DNA from: Mesorhabditis belari | Taxonomy: Eukaryota; Nematoda; Chromadorea; Rhabditida; Rhabditidae | Assembly (NCBI GenBank): GCA_958450365.1 | Contig: CAUEEP010000873.1 | Location: 186,001 to 250,000, forward strand | Direction of reading: 5' to 3' | Length of the DNA: 64,000 nucleotides | Shown: one piece after another, positions 44,356-55,689 of the stretch | Layout of the letters: every line of letters starts with the position of its first letter | Numbering within the stretch: position 1 is the first letter of the stretch | Translations under genes and position numbers: made by a program | The notes under the pieces: generated by a model | Told to the model about the DNA's origin: nothing | The model's input: the letters and a program-made list of their open reading frames with translations, nothing else | Database searches by the model: none

Positions 44356-46085
44356 TTATTGCCCAATATATGGAGATCCGATTCCACCGTAGAAACCTGA
44401 AAATAGAAGATTTGAGTCTAGTAACAGTTGTAAGATATTCAGTTGGTAAAAGATTTTAAAGTTTGTCCTCCACCCCTGTTGTCCAGTTTGTCCCCCACCC
44501 CGTTGTCCAGTTTGTGCCCCACCTTGTTGTCCAGTTTGTCCCCCACCCTGTTGTCCAGTTTGTGCCCCACCCTGTTGTCCAGTTTGTCCCCACCCTGTTG
44601 TCCAGTTTGTCCCCCACCCTGTTGTCCAGTTTGTCCCCCACCCTGTTGTCCAGTTTGTCCCCCACCCTGTTGTCCAGTTTGTCCCCCACCCTGTTGTCCA
44701 GTTTGTGCCCCACCCTGTTGTCCAGTTTGTCCCCCACCCTGTTGTCCAGTTTGTCCCCCACCCTGTTGTCCAGTTTGTCCATTTTGTGTTCTCTGTTGTC
44801 CTAGACTGCCGAATTGACCTGGAATTTATAAAACTTTGATGAAAAGCTTAGTAAAATTTACCGTAAATCCTCTATTAACGCTCTATTTTTCCGCTTTGAT
44901 CTCAAAAAGAAAAATACGACGTTTTCTTTGAAAAGGCAGATTTTTTAAAGCAAATATTCTATTCTTTTCTATCCTTTTATCTGGAAATTATTGTAATAAT
45001 CATTGATTGAAAAAAGTTAAGAAAAAACGAATATAGCATCTTTTGATTGACTTCATTTGTGAAGCTCGAACGTATAGACTTCTGTCATCAAGCAAAAACA
45101 GTATAAAAGGACTCAATTTAATGCATTTATTAATGCTAAACAAGCTCTTACGGTTGATTAAAAGGATATTTATGCAAAATTCAACAAGCTTTTACAGCAC
45201 CTTGTCCTTGGGAGCCACTGTTTTGTCCATTTTGACCTCGTTGGCTGTTCTGACCGTTACCGAAAGCCCTATCCTGCCCTTGGCCACCAGATTGAACTGG
45301 AATATGAAAAGCTATATCATTTAAGTATAGACTTTTATAACTTATTCCAAAGGACTTAAAATTTTCAAGTCTTCAAGTTCAAGTGTTTCTCATGAAAAAA
45401 CGAACCTTGACCTTGTCCTTGTCCCTGCTGGCCTCTTTGACTGAACTGGCCTTGCCCTTGGGCACCTGATTGATCTGAAACATCATAATTTATAAGTAAA
45501 TTAATATTATTATACAATAAAATAGTTACTATAAAAAGTTTATCACTTTAAGTTAGAGTTTTTTGTTGTATAAACCTTGTCTCTGGCCTTGTCCTTGGCC
45601 TTGTCCCTGGCCTTGTCCTTGACCGAAATTTCCTCCTGAAAGCAAGCTATTAACTTATTTACAAAGTTTATATATCAGAAAAGGGAATTAGGGAGAATTT
45701 ATTGAAATCACCTCAACAATTCACTCACCCTGTTTTCCCTGGCCTCTGAATCCACTATAGAAACCCTCATCGTTGTCCTCATTGCTGTCTAAAAGGTGTT
45801 TGGTATAAAATATGTCTGTAAATTATATAGATTTTTCTATATAAATAACCAGTTTCGTTTCCCATTGTGTGATTTCCAAATCGGCCTCCCTGGTGGGTTT
45901 GATTTTTGTAACCATTTTGGCCCTGGTTCTGGATCTGGCTTTGATTGTTTCCCGTGGATCTAAAATCAAAATTTTATTCCTCTAGGCTTTGCCACTTTGT
46001 TAATATATAGATTTCTAAGTTTTTAAGCTCACAAAGCAAAGAATGCTGCGAAAATGGCCGATGTGATGAGTAACGTCTTGATCAT
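44356..46085 (-). CDS. Secreted Gly/Gln-rich repeat protein
   Basis: Eight exons: 46085-46033, 45959-45850, 45788-45729, 45635-45576, 45474-45406, 45296-45201, 44818-44474 and 44396-44356 (TAA). After the signal-peptide exon (MIKTLLITSAIFAAFFA), every later intron is phase 1. Exons 2-6 are NQ/GQ-rich (SQIQNQGQNG, GQGQGQGQGQ, GNGQNSQRGQNG), exon 7 is the 24-bp minisatellite encoding GQTGQQGG units, and exon 8 ends YGGIGSPYIGQ. Symmetric phase-1 modules allow exon shuffling. The composition resembles structural or adhesive secreted proteins; that role is inference. One 23-bp unit shifts the frame inside exon 7, and one extra base near its end compensates, so the exon stays open. Confidence 0.7.
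44463..44782. repeat. Coding minisatellite, 24-bp unit, 13 copies
   Basis: The plus-strand unit is GTTTGTCCCCCACCCTGTTG plus TCCA. One copy (near 44,582-44,604) is 23 bp and the outermost is 25 bp. It forms most of exon 7 of the Gly/Gln-rich gene on the minus strand. Confidence 0.9.
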
Positions 46086-46178
46086 TTGTATTGGTAGCTG
46101 ATGTCACAAAGCTAAACAATGAATGTTTCACTCAATCGATAGAGAAAGACTTGGATACAATGATCCAACGCATGCAAT

Positions 46179-46660
46179 GATACCAAAAATATTCAAATTG
46201 AACAACCGAACACCAAGATATTTGAGCTCAAAATTAGATTGCCAATGACAAAGGGGGTGGGGCACGTATAAAAGGTGAGCGCCTTTGCCACTGGCAATTC
46301 AATTTTGAGCTCAAATTTCTTGGTGTTGGGTGGTCTAATCTAAATATTCTTGGTATCATCAGATGCGCCTAGTCTTTCTCTGTCGATTGGTATAAAAACT
46401 ATTTCAATTGGACGGCCGAACGCCAAGATATTTGAGATCAAAGTTAGATTGCCAATGGCAAAGGGGGCGGGGCCGTCCCCTTTGCCATTGGCAATCGAAA
46501 AGCTCAAATATCTTGGTATCGAGTTGTCCAATTGAAATAGTTTTTGGTACGAATCGATAGATAAAGACTTGGCGCGCCCAATGATACCAAAGAATATTTA
46601 AATTGGACAGCCCAACACCAAGATACTTGAGCTCAAAGTTAGATTGCTAATGAGAAAATG
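46179..46660. repeat. Cluster of about five 80-90 bp units in alternating orientation
   Basis: The core CACCAAGATATTTGAGCTCA ... GATTGCCAATG(A/G)C(A)AAGGGGG appears at about 46,210, 46,425 and 46,617. Its complement is at about 46,285 and 46,480. Strong hairpin potential; upstream of the Gly/Gln-rich gene. Confidence 0.75.
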
Positions 46661-46679
46661 GTCCGGGCGTGTCAAATGT

Positions 46680-48470
46680 CCGATAACCACCAAACACATC
46701 CCTTAAATACCCAACCAATAACTTGTTGATGTCGATGAATGATCTCTTTTTCATATTTCTGTTTACTCATGCTCTTTTCGGGCAGAACTTTTCGCATTTG
46801 AATATTTGCGAACAACAGTTGTGCTCAAACCAGTGATTCATTGGAAAATGGGATTTCCTAGCTTTTTTGGTGTTCATTTTTGTCACTAAAGTTTGTTAAA
46901 TTGAGGAAAGTATTTTCGGGATTTGAATAACTTAACTTTAATATGAACCAAAACAGGCAATATATTGTTTTTGATCAGTTTTAGAGTCAGCCCACTAAGC
47001 CAGACTCTGTAAAATGAAGTTGCGAAATTTAATAATATTAATAAGAAAGGAAAAAAAAAAAAAAAAAAAAAGAAAAAAAACAAAAAACCCATTAAAACTT
47101 AAAAATTTAGTTTATTATTGAAAATAAAAACAAAAAAAAAAAAAAAAGAAAAAAAACACAGGGGGAAAACAAAAAAATAGATTTTCAGAATAATTTTCAA
47201 CAAGAATTCGAGAAGAATAAATACAGAAATGCATAAAATTTGTCTACTTTTTCGTTAAAATTAGGTGTTTAACGTCGAATTGAATCCAATAATGTCTAAG
47301 AATTTATAGAGAACTGAGTTTTAGAGATTTGATAGCGATTTCTGAATTTGTGCTACATTTTTTTTACTAAAAACTTTCAAATAAGGTAAAGGTCGCTGAA
47401 AGCTCTGGAAGCCTCGTTTTCAAGGCTCTGAAAGCTTTTTCAAAGCTCTAAAAGCTTTTTTTCAATCTCACGTGTCATTTTCACAATTTTCTATATAGAA
47501 AGGAAATAATTGTAGATAGTTTTCAAGAAATAAATGTAACGAAATTAAAAAGAAGTTAAATTTAACAAAATACTTGTTATTTATGGGTTTCATTAGCCGT
47601 TTGACACCTATTTCACTGAAAAAATGTATGAAAACTGAGCGTAAACTATGCTGTAACTAAAAAAACGTTTTTAGAGGTTTTTTTGGGGTTTACTGGCGTG
47701 TGTTTTGTGTTTTTTGTACCCCAATAAAAGAGTAAAAACAAAAAATCCTGATTTCTGATCAGAGAGAATGTTCAGTTCAGAGAGAATGATCAGAGAGAAA
47801 AAAAAAGTTCGCACAATCCGAAACTCTTCCATCTCAAAGCTCTTTCAACTTCGTGGATCTTTACTTTAACCACAAATGTCCAATGTTCACCAAGTAAACC
47901 TAAAAAAGTACAATTGTTGTTGCTTTTCTTCACCTTTTTAGCCACTTCTCACCTATTCATGTTTTGTATTTACTCCAGTTAAACAAATCTATCGACACCT
48001 ATGGAAAATGTTCAAATATTTGACATTATTTTGAAGAAAATAAACTTGTCAATGATTGGGTAAATATTTTGACGTGTGTTTTGGAAAGTGCATCAAAAAT
48101 TGTCGGAAGATTTGAAATTTCAAAGCCTGGTAAATCGAGAAATAACTTTGTACATTTAGGTTTTTTTTGTGAAATATTCAGGTATCGTTTTCCAATAATT
48201 GTGTAACTGAACCGAGATATTCTCGACAAATCATAGTGAACGATCAGGTTCTCTGGGGAGAACTTTGATGGGAAATTATATGAAGAGAAAGATTGAGCCG
48301 AATGTTTGCGCAACTTTGCGAAACTTTGTTCAACAATAAATTTGCTGAATAAATGCACAAGGTGCAAAAACAAAGTGCCGTGAGCGTTTTTTTGACATTG
48401 CGTGAATGGTGTTTTTGAGCAGCAACATTCTTGCTTTTTAAAGCAACGATTGTAAATGTAATTCATTTTG
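46680..48470. other. No gene; A-rich tracts
   Basis: Poly-A tracts lie at about 47,050-47,090 and 47,133-47,160. Phe-rich frames there are artefacts. The rest is AT-rich and unremarkable. Confidence 0.4.
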
Positions 48471-48481
48471 AAGTAAATTCT

Positions 48482-49280
48482 TTATTCACTGGCAATTTCA
48501 TAAGAGTCACGCTCGTCACGTCGGCGATTTTTGTATGATTTATCGCCCGTTTTCTTCGGCTTCTTTTCCTCCTCTCTACCTTCTTCTTTTCTGGAGAATT
48601 TCGAAAGATTTTTATCAACGTAATATCGCTACCTGCTATCATGACGATATGAACATTCCCCATCTTTGTAGGCACATTTTCCTTTCATCCATTTTTGACA
48701 CGTTTCCGTTTTCAAAGACGATGATGATGTAGGCCGAGTTCTAAACTTTAAGTTGCTCACTTCGGGCAAGGAAGTTCTTTCAAAATCTAGAGAAATCAAC
48801 GAAAAAAACCCTCTAGAAGTCATAAAACTAAGAAACTCTTCAAAGAAATCTTAAAAAAGCAAATCTTTTACCTGATTTCATGCAGAAACCAGCATGATTG
48901 TTGTCTTGTACATTCTCCCTTTAGCCATCTCTCACATGTTTGCGTTTTCGCATTTTTCGGTCGGATTGCGATCGATCTATCGTTTAAAATTCTGCTTTGA
49001 TCATTGAAAACATTTACAAGACCAGTTTTAAAGGTTTTTAAAAAAATATATCTGACAAAAATGGCTTAGTTGTGAAGATTCACCTGTTTTCGTGAAGGAA
49101 TGCACATCGCTCTTGCCTGTTCTTGCACTCTCCACGCAGCCAAAGTTCACATACTTGCGTTTTTGGTCGATTCGGCCGTGTGAATTCGATCAGCTCATCG
49201 CTGAAAAATTTACGTTAATTTTTCTTCGTCACAAACCCTGGAGTCCTTTGGTCGGAGGTAGGCAATTGACGCGAAGACAT
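48482..49280 (-). CDS. Three-finger CCCH zinc-finger protein, CPSF30-like fingers
   Basis: Five exons: 49280-49237 (MSSRQLPTSDQRTPG), 49200-49084, 48976-48872, 48740-48633 and 48590-48482 (TAA). All four introns are phase 2, and the product is 160 aa. Fingers: CELWLRGECKNRQERCAFLH (C-x7-C-x6-C-x3-H), CERWLKGECTRQQSCWFLH (C-x7-C-x5-C-x3-H) and CQKWMKGKCAYKDGECSYRH. The W-L-(K/R)-G-x-C core is that of CPSF30/CPSF4 fingers, so RNA binding is the likely role. The tail is Lys/Glu/Arg-rich with a possible nuclear signal (KKPKK, NRRRDER). Human-type CPSF4 has five fingers and a knuckle; this is a shortened relative. A tandemly altered copy is at 54.7-55.7 kb. Confidence 0.75.
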
Positions 49281-49779
49281 ACCTATAATTGTATATTTGT
49301 TCATAACCAAAAAATAAGAGAAAAGGCAAAAATTTAAAGTGAGTGACTCACACAAGCTACGTGACCCGTTTCAGTCGATAAGAAATTTTGCAAAAAAATA
49401 TAGGAAAAGCAAAAATGTTTGTGCGCTTATATTCGCAAAAATGTTTGTGCGCTTATAAAGATGAACAGGCTGTGCGAATAGGAAATTCTTCTTTTGTATC
49501 GATTCGGGTCCGCTCGTCCATTCGAGCTTACCATGGTAGAGCCATTTTGCCAGCCCGGTGAAAGAAAGAAATGGTGTTTTTCTTATAAGCTGTTTACCGT
49601 AACCGGTCAAGGGCTAGTTCGTGGTTAATCGTGTTTAAAAGGAGAAATTTTTGACAAAAATTTTCATTCTGGACAATTTTCAATCGGGTAATTTAGTTAT
49701 ATCATAATTTAGTTTAGATGGAAGGTAAGCAGCGGCATGCGGTCATATATCAACGATTCGATAGAAGCCCAAGGAGGCA

Positions 49780-50450
49780 CCACATTTCTTGAGTAATGTT
49801 GCTATTGAGCGACTACTTGTCACGGAGAAGAATGTTGATGAGGAGAAATCTGCGTCACCCCCTACATCCTATTTTAGGAATCGTTTTGTCGTCATTTGCT
49901 GTTGTTATTGTGGTTATGATTTATATGGATTAGGTTTTTGAATAAATTGTCCAACCTCAAAATTGGTGGACAATAAATTATATCGGGAAAGGTTATGAGA
50001 AAAATGATATTATGTTTATCGCGAGTAAAAACTCGCAGAGTTTGCAAACATAAGAAGATTTTAGGACCGCATCTGTAGATCCAAAAATCACCTTCAATAG
50101 CCTTGGATGAGACGATGAAAAGATCCCCATTGGAAACGATTGAACAATCACGCAATCCAGACCATAACACGCAAGGATTGAATCAATCAAATGATGATCG
50201 GCACTCCTTCTCACGGAGATTGTTGGGTGCACGTCGACTTCCGGCATACCTTCTACGACGATGTGATATTCTGATCCACGCTCCTTGGCTAGACCGATGT
50301 CCTCAAAGATAGGGGCGAGTTTTGATGGCTCAATTGGTGGTGGAAGAGGATGTAGGGGTGACGCAGATTTCTCCTCATCAACATTCTTCTCCGTGACGAG
50401 TAGTCGCTCAATAACCTCAAGTTTGGGTAATTAATTAATTAAAAGAATGT
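49780..50450 (-). mobile_element. Retroelement ORF fragment (inverted left copy)
   Basis: The minus strand reads PEVDVHPTISVRRSADHHLI, DSILACYGLDCVIVQSFPMG, then SHPRLLKVIFGS. The R-x-G ... PRLLKV.F pattern is common in the gag-like region of non-LTR and BEL elements of invertebrates. A further plus-strand scrap lies at 49,780-49,875. Frames are broken. It is an inverted partner of 52,404-52,960. Confidence 0.5.
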
Positions 50451-51074
50451 TTATAAGCAAAATAAGCATAATAATTAAAAGAAAGTTTTAATAAAATAAG
50501 CCAGCTTTCAATTAAGAATTTGCTTTCAGGTTCAACACCCAAATTTTGCTATTTATTTGCTGTTGTAAAAAAACAGTTTCTATTTTTATTTGTTCATAAC
50601 CGAAAAACAAGAGAAAAGGCAAAAATCTAAAGTGAGTGACTCACCAAATCCGTGTGACTGGTCGCATGAAGCTGATAAAAACTTTTGCAAAAAATATAAG
50701 AGAAGGAAAAATGTTTGTGCGCTCAAATCGAAAGCTGAACAGGGTGTGCGAATAAGAAATGTTTCACTTTAGAGGAAATTTTGAAAGAAAAGTTGAAAAT
50801 TTGTAGAAATAAACAAGTAGAAACTTGTGCTAAGCTGATATCATATTTTAACTTTACAAAATTATCATTTTGTCGTTGCTTCTTGGACTTGTAATCGACT
50901 ATTTCATTTATTGACAATTTTCATTATTTCTTTGACACTATTTTATGGCACTGTCATTTCTTTCTAGCATCTAGCTCACCCTTCAGCTATTCTGAGGATA
51001 ATTACGCCCTGGATAAGAACGTTTTTTGAACTTTTAACAGTGAGTAAGGGTAATTTACATATTCTTTATTCCTT

Positions 51075-52132
51075 TTAATGACTGAAACGAGCAATGGTTG
51101 AATTAAGGAAATATGCCGTGTAAATGACAACAAAAAGAAAAGCCATGATAAAAATGTGGGAAAAGACATCGTCAAAAAGAGAGATTCCACCCCAAAGATA
51201 AACCTCGATCCAATTCCCGTGGCATTGTTGAGAAATCTCACCGTCAAGCGCCGAGTTTCGATTAAAAATCCCAATCAAATAGGTGGCAAAGGACATTGTG
51301 AGAACTTGAAACATCATTTTAAACGACGAAATCAACACCATATAAACTTGATCAAGATCAACTAAATCCTGATCGAAATCCCGTAATTTGTAGACCTGGA
51401 ATTTCGAAAGAAATGCTTTCCAATAGTGAGCGACCCAAATTGTTGGCACTGATGGATCGTCCCTTGCACATCTTAACATATAGGTCTCTCTTGTATGTTC
51501 TAATGTCTTTAAAATGTGCCAAGCGCCTAAAAAAGCCGAGAACAAAGATAAAAAGACAAAGGCGAAAACGAAAAAGCCGAGGATGCAAACAAGAATTATT
51601 TTCGAGATATGTTTAAAGTCATAGGTCAGATTGTGACAGCTTCTTTTCACATATTCTCCCACGTATCCCTCAACGATTAGAGCGAATAGAGCCAAGCCAA
51701 AATATAAAATAGTGGTAATGATAACAATGAAAACCAGGATTTTCGATTTTTGAACAGCTTTCTCATATTTCTCAATCTCTTCTTCTTTCGTTGAGATGAT
51801 GATTGGTTGTGGATGGCTGACGTCTTGCACTGATTCATTCTAAAGGTTTAAACTTGAAACTTGTTTGAAGTCATTATTTAAACCTATTTTTCAACTTTTA
51901 GAGATTATAATTGTATAGCTAGACGGGTAAATGTAAATTTTTTCGAGTCTCACCTTTTGCAAAAAAACTCTAACTAAAAATGCACTCTCAATGAACCAAA
52001 AGCACTCTAACGATAAAGAGCTAGAATCGTTTTGATATTTCTTTCAAAAAATTTTAATACCTTTAATAGGTAATTTTTAAATCCTACCTGATTCAACAGT
52101 GGTTGATGAGCATCATTTTCCATGTTATCCAT
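51075..52132 (-). CDS. Four-TM membrane protein of unknown family
   Basis: Exon 1 is 52132-52088 (MDNMENDAHQPLLNQ) and exon 2 is 51839-51075 (TGA), phase 0, about 270 aa. Four hydrophobic segments are clear: ILVFIVIITTILYFGLALFA, IILVCILGFFVFAFVFLSLF, FQVLTMSFATYLIGIF and IFIMAFLFVVIYTAYFL. A 100-residue hydrophilic region separates TM2 from TM3. The N-terminus holds an acidic dileucine-like motif (NDAHQPLL), typical of endosomal sorting. No channel or transporter motif was recognised. The gene is bracketed by inverted copies of a retroelement fragment (50.09-50.58 and 52.27-52.76 kb). Confidence 0.6.
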
Positions 52133-52403
52133 TGGGAATAAAAGAGAAAATGAATTTTTTTGACAAAAGTGAAGAAATGAAACCAGCCTTATCAAATTAA
52201 ATAAATTTACGAAAGGAATCTTCTTCCAGTCACTTCTTTTAAGCCAATGCAAATAAAGTTTTGTGTCGAAATAAAAGTATGAACTGTTTTTTTTGTACAA
52301 CAGCAAATAAACAGCAAAACTTGGGTGTTGAACCTGAAAGCAAATTCAACTGAAAACTTAATTGAAAGCTGGCTTATTTCATTAAAACTTTCTTTTAATT
52401 ATT

Positions 52404-52960
52404 TTGCTTTTAATTAATTACCCAAACTTGAGGTTATTGAACGACTACTCGTCACGGAGAAGAATGTTGATAAGGAGAAATCTGCGTCACCCCCTACATC
52501 CTCTTCCACCACCAATTGAGCCATCAAAACTCGCCCCCATCTTTGAGGACATCGGCCTAGCGAAGGAGCTTGAACCAGAATATCACATCGTCGTAGAAGG
52601 TTTGCCGGAAGTCGACGTGCACCCAACAATCCCCATGAGAAGGAGTGCCGATCGTCATTTGATTGATTCAATCCTTGCGTGTTATGGTCTGAATTGCGTG
52701 ATTGTTCAATCCTTTCGAATGGGGTTTTTTTCATCGTCTCATCCTAGGCTATTGAAGGTGATTTTTGGATCTACACATCCGGTCCTAAAATCTTCTTTCT
52801 TCCTTTCACCGGACTGGCAAAATGGCTCTAACATGGAATGCTCTTATGGTATTCGACAATCAGATCCGAATGGATAGAAAAGGAAATAGCAAAAGCCGCC
52901 AAAAACAAATCACCAACACATAGGTCTAGTCAATCTGATCGATCACTTTTCTTGGCTGTT
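52404..52960 (+). mobile_element. Retroelement ORF fragment (right copy)
   Basis: An open frame runs VVEGLPEVDVHPTIPMRRSA, DRHLIDSILACYGLNCVIVQ, SFRMG, then SHPRLLKVIFGS, and is broken by a frameshift after about 52,800. TTACCCAAACTTGAGG at 52,418 and its inverse at 50,420 mark the shared upstream end of both copies. Confidence 0.5.
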
Positions 52961-53109
52961 TTTCGCGTTTCGATCAGCCATATCTCGATACACCAAGTAA
53001 AAGGCCAAAATGCAATGAAAAACGGCAACAACACTCAAGAAATCCTAAAGGAAATAAAGGAAAAGCGCCTCGTTGTAGCTCGGATAGTAATTCCTATTGC
53101 TTAAATTGC

Positions 53110-53240
53110 CTGAAATGAATAGTTAATTTGATAAATTTAGATTTCCTGGATGAGCTGCCCAAGATGAATCAACAATTCGAACCAAGATTAAAATTGAATC
53201 ATTGCGCTGAATGTCAGGAGCAGGCATAATGAAATGTATG
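53110..53240 (+). pseudogene. Copied exon of the TRIM-like gene
   Basis: FLDELPKMNQQFEPRLKLNH plus CAECQEQ, with its acceptor AATTTAG, equals exon 6 of the gene at 56.1-57.4 kb but is on the opposite strand and isolated. Confidence 0.65.
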
Positions 53241-53499
53241 CTGTCAACACGACAATCCAAAAGATCTGATGTTAGAAGAGAAAGTCAAAACTTACATTCA
53301 CCATGCTAGATCGGATATTCTGGAACTCTGCATGGCTAAAACCGGTATTATTAGTATTAAAACATTACCCAAACCTTTACAAGTAAATACCCTTCACCAA
53401 AGTGCGAGAGTGCCAAAGAATCTTCTTGCGATAGAACATCTGAATAGTCCAAAAGATTTAACTCAAACAAATTCGCCTATCAAGCAGAAAATGCGCAAA

Positions 53500-54340
53500 C
53501 CCGTCATCATAAGCAAAGTGATATGTACAGTTGCATTGATGTTTTCTCTCTTCCTCCTTCAACGACTTCTCCTTCTCGAAACATTCGTGGCACATCGCCA
53601 ATCCACAATGCAACTAATGTGGAGGTCAAGGCTGATTGGCAACCGGAGTAACTAAAGAAGTGAAAAATCAAAATATTCATGTTAAGCCTTGGAATGTTAT
53701 CTATAAAAAAACTCAAAAACTTACACGGCTTCTTGCAAAGAATGCAATTCAAAGACTTGAACACTTTCATTCCTGAAAAAAAACGCATGCACATCGAAAA
53801 AGCTACTAGAAATCCCAAAGCATTTCGATAGACACAGAAATACTTTTCCCAAACCACAAACCTAAAAAAACAGAGTTATTCAAATTCAAAAGCCGAAACA
53901 GGCCTCAAAACAGCACTCGGGACAGTAGAACATCTTATCAGCAGTATTCTAAAGTAAAGAAAAAATTTGACGTGTCGAAAGCATACATTTCATTATACCT
54001 GCTCCTGACACAACGCAATGATTCAATTTTAAGCTTGCTTCAAATTGTTGATTCATCTTGGGCAGCGCATCCAGGAAATCTAAATCTATCAAATCAACTA
54101 TTCATTTCAGGCAATTTAAACAAAAAAACCTGAATACATTAGGTAGTTTAAAAGACAGTAAATCAATTACTCTGAAATCGATCCTTTCTCGCGTAGACGT
54201 CAGGACACTTTGGAATGTTAAATGGCTAAATCAATCTCATTGAAACCACGAGAAATATCCACAAACCTTTGCAAGATAGTAACCACCAAGTATAGCAGAA
54301 AACTTTAGCGAGTCATGCGACAGAATATCTATTTAACCAA
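53500..54340 (-). pseudogene. Rearranged TRIM-like copy
   Basis: Contains RING exon 1 (MKVFKSLNCILCKKP, with a good GTAAGT donor), RING exon 2 with two stops (CGLAMCHECFEKEKSLKE), the B-box exon (MFYCPECCFEACFGF) and parts of exons 3, 5 and 6. They are out of order and frameshifted compared with 56,099-57,356. It is not translatable as a whole. Confidence 0.6.
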
Positions 54341-54365
54341 TCAAAACTAAACAAAAGAGGGGAAA

Positions 54366-54370
<5 letters not shown>

Positions 54371-54434
<64 letters not shown>
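54371..54434. repeat. Poly-A tract, over 60 bp
   Basis: Uninterrupted A run followed by A-rich sequence. It sits at a junction between rearranged TRIM-like pieces and could be a retroposon tail or an assembly weak point. Confidence 0.8.
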
Positions 54435-54438
<4 letters not shown>

Positions 54439-54486
54439 AAATTTAAAAAAAAAAAAATAATTAAAAAAAACAACCAATCAAAAAGT

Positions 54487-54570
54487 GAGCCGGTTTCGTA
54501 TTATGAAAACAATTTTCATGATCACATTGCTGTTTTGTTTTTTCGCCTCTTTCTCCCTCTCCAAACCGTG
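54487..54570 (-). pseudogene. RING exon 2 scrap
   Basis: The minus strand carries the 3' part of RING exon 2 (CDHENCFHNTKPAH-type), matching 57,027-57,118. On the plus strand it mimics a signal peptide by chance. Confidence 0.5.
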
Positions 54571-54668
54571 AGTTTCTTTTGACATTGCGTAAATGGTGTT
54601 TTTAAGCAGCAACATTGTTGCTTTTCAAAGCAACGATTGTAAATGTAAGTCATTTTGAAGTAAATTCT

Positions 54669-55683
54669 TTATTCAATGGCAATTTCATATAAGTCATGCT
54701 CGTCACGTCGGCGATTTTTATGTGATTTGTCGCCCGTTTTCTTCGGCTTCTTTTCCTCCTCTCTACCTTCTTCTTTTCTGGAGAATTTCGAAAGATTTTT
54801 ATCAACGTAACATCGCTACCTGCTATCATGACGATATGAACATTCCCCATCTTTGTAGACACATTTTCCTTTCATCCATTTTTGACACGTTTCCGTTTTC
54901 AAAGACGATGATGATGTAGGCCGACTTCTAAACTTTAAGTGGTTCACTTTGGGCAAGAAATTTCTTTCAAAATCTAGAGAAATCAACGAAAAAAATCTCT
55001 AGAAGTCATAAAACTAAGAAACTCTTCAAAGAAATCTTAAAAAAAGCAAATCTTTTACCTGATTTCATGCAGAAACCAGCATGATTGTTGTCTTGTACAT
55101 TCTCCCTTTAGCCATCTCTCACATGTTTGCGTTTTCGCATTCTTCGGACGGATTGCGATCGATCTATCGTTTAAAATTCTGCTTTGATCATTGAAAACAT
55201 TTGCAAGACCAGTTTTAAAGGTTTTTAAAAGATATAACTGACAAAAATGCCTTAGTTGTGAAGATTCACCTGTTTTCGTGAAGGTATGCACATTGTTCTT
55301 GCGTGTTCTTGCACTCTCCACGCAGCCAACGTCTACATACTTGCGTTTTCGCATTCTTCGGACGGATTGCGATCGATCTATCGTTTAAAATTCTGCTTTG
55401 ATCATTGAAAACATTTGCAAGACCAGTTTTAAAGGTTTTTTAAAAGATATAACTGACAAAAATGCCTTAGTTGTGAAGATTCACCTGTTTTCGTGAAGGT
55501 ATGCACATTGTTCTTGCGTGTTCTTGCACTCTCCACGCAGCCAATGTCTACATACTTGCGTTTTTGGTCGATTCGGCCGTGTGAATTCGATCAGCTCATC
55601 GCTAAAAAATTTAATTTTTAATTTTTCTTCTGCGCAAACTCTGAAGTCCATTGATCGGAGGTAGGCAATTGACGCGAAGACAT
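54669..55683 (-). CDS. CCCH zinc-finger protein, expanded paralogue
   Basis: Near-identical to the gene at 48,482-49,280. It starts at 55683 (MSSRQLPTSDQWTS) and ends with TAA at 54,669. An internal tandem duplication of about 240-300 bp (55,140-55,380 against 55,380-55,600) adds a chimeric exon, giving four fingers: CRHWLRGECKNTQEQCAYLH, CRRWLRGECKNTQEQCAYLH, CERWLKGECTRQQSCWFLH and a C-terminal CQKWMKGKC-type finger. Intron phases are preserved. The extra finger comes from fusing the start of one exon to the end of another. Likely RNA-binding, and possibly functional. Confidence 0.65.
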
Positions 55684-55689
55684 ACCTAC

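Noticed and set aside
44443..44817. Plus-strand frames rich in Pro/Cys/Ser over the minisatellite
   Set aside because: They are shadows of the 24-bp repeat. The minus strand gives a coherent multi-exon gene with a signal peptide and matching phases.
46886..47092. Minus-strand frame with a long Phe run
   Set aside because: It comes from a poly-A tract and has no splice or motif support.
53269..53655. Plus-strand 128-residue frame
   Set aside because: It crosses antisense RING sequence and repeat joins; no coherent domain or start context.
54504..54570. Signal-peptide-like plus-strand start (MKTIFMITLLFCFFASFSLS)
   Set aside because: It is the antisense of a copied RING exon; the same bases at 57.05-57.12 kb code on the other strand.
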